Of a stretch of DNA of 64,000 nt, positions 24,736 through 32,456 are shown one piece after another. The notes beneath the pieces were generated by a model. It searched no databases. It was not told where the DNA came from and saw only the letters and a program-made list of their open reading frames with translations. The translations under genes were made by a program, and so were the position numbers. Source of the stretch: Pontibacterium sp049603715 (GTDB taxonomy: Bacteria > Pseudomonadota > Gammaproteobacteria > Pseudomonadales > Balneatricaceae); the NCBI GenBank assembly GCA_049603715.1, contig JBMYSW010000002.1, positions 62,001 through 126,000 on the forward strand, written 5' to 3'. The stretch's first letter is position 1; every line of letters begins with the position of its first letter.

Positions 24736-25338
24736 GTTTGACTCCTCTCTGGGTTTCAACGACTTGGTGTTATTTAAGCAGCTGCGATCTTTTGCGGCCA
24801 ATTAGGCTTGTTTATCTGTTTCATTGTGGCGGGCTATTAGGAGATGGCGTGTGGTTTAGGCGCAAGCTGACAGCGAACAAACTGAATAAATAGGCCTTGG
24901 AGGAGTTTTCCCAAGCATCTGTGGATAACATTGTTTGTAACTTGATATTAGTTGCTTACAGCCCTTGCTACGTAAGGCTTTATAGTTTTTGATTGAATTT
25001 TATGCACTGATGCTAAGTGGCTGAAAGATATATGATTTTTTTGTTTATTAAGTGAGCAAAGATGGTTTGGCGTACAACAGGGGTGTACGGCTTGTTTTGT
25101 GACGCTTTTGTATAAACGAGGCGCAAAAAGGTATTAAAAGGCAGTTTTAGCGAAAGGAATATAAAGAAAGGGATAGAAGTTTAGGAGTAGATGCTTAGGA
25201 ATAAATGGCGAAGGAAAGTCGTAAAGCAACCTTAGCTCTCTCTTTGCTGCGTCAATCGAGCGAGAGGGAGCCAAGGCTGAGGGAAGTACTGAACGAGGGC
25301 GATTAAGCCTGAGCTTGAAAGCAGGAGCAGGCTTTTAC
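24736..25338. other. 600-base intergenic stretch, mostly unexplained
   Basis: No coding signal on either strand. A 7-base stem AAGCCTG / CAGGCTT (25305-25311 and 25328-25334) just past the SH3-protein stop may terminate that gene. A small palindrome CGTACA / TGTACG occurs near 25070. Nothing else could be supported. Confidence 0.4.
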
Positions 25339-25923
25339 TTACCAGTCGGACTGGCGTTTAGGCTTGCGTCCCATTGAGGCCAAAATAGCGCCCAGCAAGA
25401 TGCCACCAAAGGCCACCAAGCCGCCGTAGGTAAACCAGCGCATTAAGTTACTTGAGTCGAGGTTTTGCATACTGTTGCTCAAGCGGGTTATTTCTTCTTT
25501 AAGGGCGCTGACTTGCTGATTGAGTTCGTCGCGCTCGACTTTGATGTCGGTTAAGTCGGCTTGTAGTTGCGAGATGGACATTTGGCGCTGCTCAGCTAGC
25601 TGTTGCGACGACTCTAGGTCGGCCTGCAAACTTGGTAGTAGCGAGAGCTGGCTAGGGCCTGTGCTGACAAGGTCTTGCGACATCCAACCGGTTCGACCAC
25701 CTTCGGTGCGAATTTGAACATATTTGTTTTGGTTGTTGCGCTGCAAAATCGTAACCGCTTCGCCACTGCGAACACGGCCGCTGATGCGGTATTGGCTGCT
25801 GGGGCCGCTGTGGTAAAACACTGGTGCGTTATCGGCAATGTGCGCTGCTTCCTCGGCTGAGGCAACAAGCGGAGTGACAGAAAGGGCAGCGATAAGGGCT
25901 GAGGCAAAAAAACGAAACTTCAT
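25339..25923 (-). CDS. SH3b-domain, coiled-coil membrane protein (TIGR04211/YgiM type)
   Basis: A 194-residue envelope protein: signal peptide (~1-24), bacterial SH3 domain (~28-90, with GEAVTILQ and GGRTGWMSQDL), a coiled coil (~100-160) and a C-terminal membrane helix (~165-187) followed by a basic tail. YgiM-like proteins have this layout; the SH3 domain is presumed periplasmic and may contact cell wall. The ATG at 25921-25923 is used, six codons inside the open frame, because it begins the signal peptide. Confidence 0.85.
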   Translation of the reverse strand: MKFRFFASALIAALSVTPLVASAEEAAHIADNAPVFYHSGPSSQYRISGRVRSGEAVTILQRNNQNKYVQIRTEGGRTGWMSQDLVSTGPSQLSLLPSLQADLESSQQLAEQRQMSISQLQADLTDIKVERDELNQQVSALKEEITRLSNSMQNLDSSNLMRWFTYGGLVAFGGILLGAILASMGRKPKRQSDW

Positions 25924-26561
25924 GGCTAATGTAAACTCCAACGAATCACGCGTTGATTACGGTCAATTGTAATCGCAGCGGTAAAAATTAACCGACAATA
26001 AAAAAGCGGTGCGCATCATAAGGTCAAACGGTGCGCTATCCAACCCATAAATCTCATATACAACTTATAACAAGCCTAAGGCGCTCTTTATTCAGTTGCG
26101 TACAGCTGGTCGAGCCTTACAGGCATCGGGCAAACACCAGGCAAAAATCGGGCGTTACGTCGACCCAGCGCCTACAAAAAATAGCTAAAAAGCGGCGAAG
26201 GTAAAGTGGCCGCTCGCAGGGGCTTGTTTCTGGTTTATATCGACTTCACTCGAAAGCTGACTTAAAAGCGTCTTAAACTGTTTTAAGCTTAGTTTAAAAG
26301 ACAACAAAAGTCGTAAACGGTTCCGCATTAATCATCAAAAAGGTAATCCTAGCGCCTTATCTCAAATTTGCCATGATTTTTTCTGAGCTAACTGCTGCGA
26401 TTTTGAGCAAACTGGTAACGAAACCAACGTAATGGAGTGTGTTTCGCTTAAATTATCCATGACATTGGCCGCTGTTCGTACCAGAATAGAAACACATTTC
26501 GCTAAGTAGGCCTGAGCTAAGCTCGGCCTTTGTTGTTTTGGACGATTATAGAGAGAACCTC
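25924..26561. other. Long divergent intergenic region upstream of mscS
   Basis: About 640 bases between divergent genes. It contains an inverted repeat TTAAACT / AGTTTAA (26273-26279 and 26291-26297) and the terminator-like hairpin at 26508-26540 just before mscS. A small RNA or regulated leader is possible; no reading frame is convincing. Confidence 0.45.
26508..26540 (+). terminator. Terminator-like hairpin directly ahead of mscS
   Basis: Stem AGGCC-GAGC / GCTC-GGCCT with a TAA loop and one bulge, followed by TTTGTTGTTTT. It ends about 20 bases before the mscS start, so it would stop plus-strand transcripts from the upstream intergenic region or act as an attenuator. Confidence 0.5.
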
Positions 26562-27413
26562 ATGCCAGAAAATATGCCCGAACTTTTAGATACCTATGTT
26601 TACCCTTGGGCTATTAATTTAGCCATTGCTATTGCTATCTTTTTTGTGGGTCGCTTCGTTGCTAAACAACTTGTGTCGATTCTTGAGCGTATTATGCGTC
26701 GCATGAAGGTTGACGACATGCTTGTTGCCTTTGTGGGCTCCATCGCTAATGCCTTACTTCTACTTGTTGTTATTGTGGCATCTCTCGATCACTTGGGCGT
26801 TGATACCACCTCTTTGATTGCCATCGTTGGTGCAGCGGGCCTAGCGGTAGGCTTGGCACTACAAGACTCACTTAAGAACTTTGCAGCGGGTGTGTTGCTA
26901 ATTATCTTCCGTCCGTTTCGCGAAGGTGACTTTGTTGAGGCAGGTGGTGTTGCTGGTGTAGCTGAGCATATCTCTATCTTTAACACCATTATGCGCACCG
27001 GTGATAACCGCGAAGTTATCGTACCTAACGGTAAAATTTACAGCGATGTCATCACTAACTTCTCTCGTCGCGAAACACGTCGTGTGGATTTGGTATTTGG
27101 TATTGGCTACGGTGACGACCTTAAAAAGGCCAAAGCGGTGCTACAAGATATCGTTGAGAAAGATGAGCGCGTTCTAAAAGAGCCTGCACCAGTGGTAGCG
27201 GTTTCGGCGCTTGCCGATAGCAGCGTAAACTTTATCGTTCGCCCTTGGACCAAAACATCGGATTACTGGCCAGTTTACTGGAGCATCACTGAGCAAGTAA
27301 AACTTCGCTTTGACGAAGAAGGTATTTCTATTCCATTCCCACAAATGGATGTACACCTTCATAAAGAAGAGCCAAGCGAAAAAGAAGAAAGCGGCGAAGA
27401 GCGTAAAGCTTAA
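26562..27413 (+). CDS. MscS-family small mechanosensitive channel
   Basis: A 283-residue homo-oligomeric channel that releases solutes on hypo-osmotic shock. Three N-terminal membrane helices end in the pore-lining TM3 (GAAGLAVGLALQDSLKNFAAG), followed by the beta domain (FRPFREGDFVEAGG, then VPNGKIYSDVITNFS) and an alpha/beta C-terminal domain. Length matches E. coli MscS (286). ATG 26562 with GAGAGAA upstream is favoured over a TTG at 26538. The tail is Glu/Lys rich. Confidence 0.93.
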   Translation: MPENMPELLDTYVYPWAINLAIAIAIFFVGRFVAKQLVSILERIMRRMKVDDMLVAFVGSIANALLLLVVIVASLDHLGVDTTSLIAIVGAAGLAVGLALQDSLKNFAAGVLLIIFRPFREGDFVEAGGVAGVAEHISIFNTIMRTGDNREVIVPNGKIYSDVITNFSRRETRRVDLVFGIGYGDDLKKAKAVLQDIVEKDERVLKEPAPVVAVSALADSSVNFIVRPWTKTSDYWPVYWSITEQVKLRFDEEGISIPFPQMDVHLHKEEPSEKEESGEERKA

Positions 27414-27436
27414 GATTGCTCTATTTTTTCATTGTC

Positions 27437-27457
27437 GCCTGTACTAATAGTACAGGC
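27437..27457. repeat. Short perfect hairpin after mscS
   Basis: Eight-base arms GCCTGTAC / GTACAGGC around TAATA. No T-run; possibly an mRNA-stability element ahead of the true terminator at 27514. Confidence 0.4.
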
Positions 27458-27513
27458 TGAACTGGTGGGCTGGTGAATTGTAAACTGCAAAGCGCTTATC
27501 AAAGCCCATTAAA

Positions 27514-27550
27514 AACCCGCTGCGTATGTATCTACGTAGCGGGTTCTTTG
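27514..27550 (+). terminator. Terminator of mscS
   Basis: Stem AACCCGCT-CGTA / TACG-AGCGGGTT with one mismatch, followed by CTTTGTT; about 100 bases after the mscS stop. It also faces the converging transporter gene. Confidence 0.7.
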
Positions 27551-27597
27551 TTGAGCAATACATGGGTGTGTTGAAATAATACACCCTGTATTTTTAG

Positions 27598-29805
27598 CTA
27601 GTTAGTCTCGTCGCCGTTTTGTATCGTCAAGGTTGCCCTCAGGTCGCGCGCCTCTTGCTGTGCCTTTTGGCATTCCACACGATAGGTGAAAATTTCAGAT
27701 TCCTTATGCTCTAAGCGATGCTCTAGTCGCTCAATAACAGCCGACTTGTGTGCAAGCTCTAACTCCAGCTGGGCAATTTTGCTTTGCAGTTGTCCCATCA
27801 TGCCGTAGTTAACCCCGCGGCTTTGACGCTGGTCTTGAGAATCAGGTGTTTCGTTAAAGAGTTTTTGCTCCTTCATTTCGTGCACGATGTGGCTAAAAAT
27901 CGCCTTTAAATCTGCCGACTCCCGCGACGAATATTTAATGTGGCTTTCCATTGCATCGTGTGCGCTGGCCACACCGATAGAACCCGCCAATACATGCTCG
28001 ACCATACGGTGAAACTCTACGAGCTCGATAATGGTGATGCGCGAGCGCCCTGCGATGAGCATGTCTTCGGCGATGTGTGCCATTTGAGCGGTGGCTTTGT
28101 CTTGTGGCATGTAAAGCGACAGCATATTGAGTGCTTCGTGGTATTTATCATCGAACACAATGTAGTTATCGAGCCCTGCTGAACGCGAGCGACTGTGGCG
28201 ATTGCCCTGGGCTAAGGCATACATAAACTCAATGGTAAAGGTGCGCTCGCGCTTACGCGGGTGATACCACATGGAGCCAAACATAAACACCAGGGTGTTG
28301 AGTAGTAGAGACCAAAATACGCAATGAGCTACGGGGTTAAGGTAATCTACACCGAGCAGCCCCTGGGGCTTGAGCCACTCGATACCCCAAATGCCTTCGG
28401 TTAACCAAACACGGGGTAGGTTGCCCATTTCGATAAGGGTGGGTACCAGCATGGTAATGACCCAAATGGCGCAACCTGTCAGTAGCGACAAAAGTGCACC
28501 CATGGAGTTGCCACGGTTCCAAAAAAGCCCACCAAAACCGACCACTGCCAGCTGAAAAATCGCCGTAAACGAGAGAATACCGATGGAGGCTAGCAAGATA
28601 GGTTGACTAAGTAACAGCATAAACCCATAGGCGGCCATTAAAATAACGCCGATCAGCAACCAGCGCATGGGCAGTAGGTAAGCGCGTAAAAAGCCAAGGC
28701 CTTCTAAGCGCTCGATGGCAGGTACCAGTAGGTGGTTACTGGCCATGGTAGCAAGTGCCACTGTGGTTAAAATCACCATGCCAGTGGCGGCCGAGAAACC
28801 GCCTAAAAACACAACCCCTGCCATGAAGGTGTCGCCTTTTGCCATAGGCAGCAAGAGCGCAAAAAAGTCTGCTTGCGAGGCAGGAATATCTGACAGTAAA
28901 CCTGCGGCGGCAATGGGAATAACAAACAGGTTAATGAGCACAACGTAGAGTGGGAACATCCACATGGCACCTTTAATGTGGCTGCGATGGGTGTTCTCTA
29001 CCACGGCGACATGGAACTGCCTTGGCAAAAAGTGAATCGCAACAAAGCTTAGTGCCAATAGGCTCAGCCACTGGCCAGTGGCTCCTTCTGGTTTACCAAG
29101 GGCAAGGAGGTGGTTGAGGTTGTTGGCGTGAATTTGCGTAAACACATCGCCAAAGCCATTAAATACGCCAAAGCACACGTACAGGCCAATGGCGATAAAG
29201 GCGGCGAGCTTAATCAGGCATTCGAACACAAGGGCGGCAATCATGCCTTCATGGCGCTCAGTTGAGTCGAGGCGGCGAGCACCGAAGGCGATGGTGAATA
29301 ACAGCATCAAAAAAAGCACCAGTAGGGTGCTGGAGCTTTCGCCATCGATTTGTGTGTGGCCTTCGGTCATCAGGCTAAAGGACTGGCCAATCGCCCTAAG
29401 TTGCAATGCGATGTAAGGCACAATGCCAATAATGGCCATTAAGCTAACCAGAGCGGCGATCTTTTTAGAGCGGTTATATCGGGTAGAAATATAGTCGGCG
29501 ACGCTGGTGAGCCTAAATGTGTTGCGGGCGTTAATCATCGGACGAATCGTCCAAGGCCAACACCAAACACCCACCACAGCACCAACATAAATACTGAGAT
29601 AAAGCAGGCCGTTTTCGGCAGCAAAACCGGTGCTGCCATAAAAGGTCCAAGAGGTGTGATACACCGCGAGTGACAGGGCATAAATCCACGCGCCATCAAG
29701 GCTTTTGCCCTTGGCTATTTTGTAGCGCTCTACGCCTTGGGCGACAGCAAACAAAATACCAACGTATGAAAATATAATGAGGGTTAGAACTGAACTCGAA
29801 ATCAT
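27598..29805 (-). CDS. SLC5-type transporter with STAC-like domain and coiled coil, no kinase
   Basis: A 735-residue inner-membrane protein. Residues ~1-545 form an SSS/SLC5 sodium-solute-symporter domain with about thirteen helices (VYHTSWTFYGSTGF near the start), as in the transporter part of CbrA-type sensor kinases. After a basic linker, a helical region (~575-660) resembles the STAC domain that usually joins SLC5 to PAS/histidine-kinase modules. A long coiled coil (~668-725) then ends the protein. No kinase or ATPase motif follows in any frame before the terminator. It may be a transporter-sensor signalling through protein contact; the solute is unknown. Confidence 0.75.
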   Translation of the reverse strand: MISSSVLTLIIFSYVGILFAVAQGVERYKIAKGKSLDGAWIYALSLAVYHTSWTFYGSTGFAAENGLLYLSIYVGAVVGVWCWPWTIRPMINARNTFRLTSVADYISTRYNRSKKIAALVSLMAIIGIVPYIALQLRAIGQSFSLMTEGHTQIDGESSSTLLVLFLMLLFTIAFGARRLDSTERHEGMIAALVFECLIKLAAFIAIGLYVCFGVFNGFGDVFTQIHANNLNHLLALGKPEGATGQWLSLLALSFVAIHFLPRQFHVAVVENTHRSHIKGAMWMFPLYVVLINLFVIPIAAAGLLSDIPASQADFFALLLPMAKGDTFMAGVVFLGGFSAATGMVILTTVALATMASNHLLVPAIERLEGLGFLRAYLLPMRWLLIGVILMAAYGFMLLLSQPILLASIGILSFTAIFQLAVVGFGGLFWNRGNSMGALLSLLTGCAIWVITMLVPTLIEMGNLPRVWLTEGIWGIEWLKPQGLLGVDYLNPVAHCVFWSLLLNTLVFMFGSMWYHPRKRERTFTIEFMYALAQGNRHSRSRSAGLDNYIVFDDKYHEALNMLSLYMPQDKATAQMAHIAEDMLIAGRSRITIIELVEFHRMVEHVLAGSIGVASAHDAMESHIKYSSRESADLKAIFSHIVHEMKEQKLFNETPDSQDQRQSRGVNYGMMGQLQSKIAQLELELAHKSAVIERLEHRLEHKESEIFTYRVECQKAQQEARDLRATLTIQNGDETN

Positions 29806-29938
29806 TGGCTCGGTACCTTCCTTAAAACCACGGTGCGGTCTCCTTGCAGTTTAGCGTTAAAGCTGATTTGCAGCGATATTTTTATCGGTAGATAATGCTT
29901 TCCCTAAAGCGTGGCGTTAAAAAAAAGAGGCAAATGCA

Positions 29939-30697
29939 GTGAAGCTAAATTGTGATATGGGCGAAAGCTTTGGGGCTTGGACAATGGGTAAAGATGACCA
30001 AGTGATGCCTCATGTCCACATGGCGAATGTGGCGTGTGGCTTTCATGCGGCCGACCCTATGGTGATGACTCAAACCGTTGCCCTCGCAAAAGCGCACGCT
30101 GTGACCCTAGGCGCCCACCCCAGCTACCCTGACCTTAGCGGCTTTGGCCGTCGTAATATGGCGTGCAGCGCGGCAGAAATTACCGCCATGGTGATTTACC
30201 AAGTTGGTGCTCTTGAGGCGATTGCCCAAAGCCAAGGTATGATAGTGAGCTACGTTAAACCCCACGGTGCCCTTTACAATCAAATGATGGCCGAGCCAAA
30301 CGTGCTGACGGCGGTTATGGAGGCGGTGGTTAAGCTTAATATCGGCCGCCAACAGCCACTGGCATTGGTGGTACAAGCAGGGGTGAATACCGACTCTATT
30401 AACGCACAGGCCAAGGCACTTGCACTGCCACTGGAGCACGAAGCCTTTTTAGACCGCGCTTATCGCGATAATGGCTTATTGGTAGCTCGCAGCCAGCCCG
30501 GTGCTGTTATTACCGACCCTGCGGCATTGATGGCGCGCTTAGATACCTTGTTAGCTTCGGGTGAGATTATTAGCGAGTCGGGCAACGCCTTAGCGATTAA
30601 CCCCACTACCTTGTGTGTGCATGGCGACTCGCCTGCCTCCATCGCGCTGATTGCTCAAATGCGTCAACGCATCGACCAATATCAGGCTGCGCAATGA
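29939..30697 (+). CDS. pxpA: 5-oxoprolinase subunit A (LamB/YcsF family)
   Basis: A 252-residue subunit of the bacterial ATP-dependent 5-oxoprolinase, which opens pyroglutamate to glutamate. The family start KLNCDMGESFG and motifs NVACGFHAADP, GAHPSYPDLSGFGRR and YVKPHGALYN are all present. The start is GTG at 29939, with AGAGG upstream; a nearby ATG is out of frame. It overlaps the pxpBC fusion by four bases (ATGA). Confidence 0.92.
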   Translation: MKLNCDMGESFGAWTMGKDDQVMPHVHMANVACGFHAADPMVMTQTVALAKAHAVTLGAHPSYPDLSGFGRRNMACSAAEITAMVIYQVGALEAIAQSQGMIVSYVKPHGALYNQMMAEPNVLTAVMEAVVKLNIGRQQPLALVVQAGVNTDSINAQAKALALPLEHEAFLDRAYRDNGLLVARSQPGAVITDPAALMARLDTLLASGEIISESGNALAINPTTLCVHGDSPASIALIAQMRQRIDQYQAAQ

Positions 30698-32412
30698 GCA
30701 ACCTCGACCAAGCTACTGCTCATCAACTGGATTTAACCCTGAGTATTGCCTCTGTTGATGCGCTGATGGTGTATTTGGGGCCTAGCTATGTTTCACCAGA
30801 GGACCCAGAGGGCGTTGCGCTCTCGGCTGTTGCGCAACTGGTGCACGCCCTGAATGAAGATCTCGGTGACTCGCTCATTGAGCAAGTACCGGCATTTAGC
30901 AGCTTGTTTATTCAGTACGACGCGCAGCAACTTAGCCTAGCAGAGTTACAACGCACCATATTTAAGGCAGCCGAAGGCTGGCACAGCACCGATGAGCGAG
31001 CCCAAGGGCCGGGCACGAGCAAAGTTTGGGATGTGCCCGTGTGTTATGAGCCTTGTGTGGCGCTTGACCTCGAAGAGTTTGCACAAGCCTTAAACCTATC
31101 GCCGCAAGCGGTAACTGAGCTTCACTCCCAAGGCGATTATCGCGTTGGTGCCGTTGGCTTTAGCCCCGGCTTTGCTTACATCACCGGCCTAGACCCTTCT
31201 TTGCAGTTACCTCGCAAAGCGACGCCTCGTACCTCGGTTCCGGCAGGCTCTTTAGCTGTGGCACAGGCCTATACGGCGATCTACCCACAAGCAACGCCCG
31301 GTGGCTGGTGGTTATTAGGGCAAACACCTACGCCCTTTGGGCTGGCGCAGGCAAAGGTGGGCGATAGGGTTCGGTTTACGCCTATGAGCCATGAGGCGTT
31401 TTTAACGGCTACTGCCGCAGTACTTGATGAAAACACTAGCCCCAAGTCGACAGCTAGTAAGGTTGAGGGCTTAGTGAGTAGTACTGGCAAGGTCGAAGTG
31501 CTCGAAGCGGGAGCTATGGTGATGGTTCAAGACCTTGGCCGCCGAGGTGTGCAGCACACCGGATACAGCCAAGGCGGGGTGTTAGATCTACACGCCGCTC
31601 ACTGGGCGAATTATTTACTGGGTAATCACCAAGACGCGGCACTGTTTGAGGTGGCCCTCTCGCCGCTTAAGTTGCGTTTTTTAGCGCCCACGCGTATCGC
31701 ATTGACAGGTGCCGAGGTGGGCGCGACCTTAGCAGGGCAGCCGTGTAAAAATTGGGCGAGTCATGAGATTAAAGCGGGTGATGAGCTGTGCTTGGGCTGG
31801 CCGAGTCAAGGATTGCGAGCGTATGTGGCAGTGCTCGGTGGTTTTGAGCAGCCAAAGCACTTGGGTAGTCGTAGCCATGTGGCGCGTGAAGCTAATAGCT
31901 GCGTTAGTGCAGGCGATACCTTGTTTTATGCGTCAAGCTCTAACGACAAGGCGAGTACTTGTTGGCAAGTACCTGCGCGATTTCAGCGACACTACCTAAC
32001 CCCAAAGCAACAGCAAGCGGCGTTAATACTGCGTTTGGTGGTTGGGTATCAAGGCGGCGAATTAAGCGAGACTCAGTGGCAAGTAATTGAGCAAAATGAG
32101 TACAGCACCAGCCACCAAAGTGATCGCATGGGTTCGCGATTACAGGGGCCAAAAATTGAGCTAAAGGGTGAGGGTTTAGCATCTGAGGCGATCGCCCTTG
32201 GTGCGGTTCAGGTGCCGCCGGATGGGCAGCCCATTGTCTTGTTAAACGACCGGCAGACGCTAGGCGGTTATCCAAAGCTAGGTAGTGTATTACCGATGGA
32301 CTTAGCGAGGCTCGCGCAAGCGGTACCGGGTATAAAGGTGCGCTTTCAGCGTCTAACCTTGGCGCAGGCACAAGCGGCGACGGCCGAGTTTAACCAGTTT
32401 TTTACGCCCTAA
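30694..32412 (+). CDS. pxpB-pxpC: Fused 5-oxoprolinase subunits B and C (KipI-KipA)
   Basis: A 572-residue protein joining PxpB (~1-245) and PxpC (~265-560), normally separate chains. The PxpB half shows GDYRVGAVGFSPGFAYITGL and PRKATPRTSVPAGS; the PxpC half shows VQDLGRRGVQHTGYSQGG, and SDRMGSRLQG followed by PPDGQPIVLLNDRQTLGGYP. Together with PxpA it completes 5-oxoprolinase. ATG 30694 is used: it overlaps the pxpA stop and begins the conserved part, whereas a 27-codon upstream extension runs inside pxpA. Fusions of this kind are known in the family. Confidence 0.9.
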   Translation: MSNLDQATAHQLDLTLSIASVDALMVYLGPSYVSPEDPEGVALSAVAQLVHALNEDLGDSLIEQVPAFSSLFIQYDAQQLSLAELQRTIFKAAEGWHSTDERAQGPGTSKVWDVPVCYEPCVALDLEEFAQALNLSPQAVTELHSQGDYRVGAVGFSPGFAYITGLDPSLQLPRKATPRTSVPAGSLAVAQAYTAIYPQATPGGWWLLGQTPTPFGLAQAKVGDRVRFTPMSHEAFLTATAAVLDENTSPKSTASKVEGLVSSTGKVEVLEAGAMVMVQDLGRRGVQHTGYSQGGVLDLHAAHWANYLLGNHQDAALFEVALSPLKLRFLAPTRIALTGAEVGATLAGQPCKNWASHEIKAGDELCLGWPSQGLRAYVAVLGGFEQPKHLGSRSHVAREANSCVSAGDTLFYASSSNDKASTCWQVPARFQRHYLTPKQQQAALILRLVVGYQGGELSETQWQVIEQNEYSTSHQSDRMGSRLQGPKIELKGEGLASEAIALGAVQVPPDGQPIVLLNDRQTLGGYPKLGSVLPMDLARLAQAVPGIKVRFQRLTLAQAQAATAEFNQFFTP

Positions 32413-32456
32413 CCTAAGTTGATATTAGGTGTGAGGGCGTAAGCAAGGCCTCGTCA

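Noticed and set aside
25060..25090. Palindrome CGTACA / TGTACG in the intergenic region near 25.07 kb
   Set aside because: Only six-base arms and no associated promoter or second copy.
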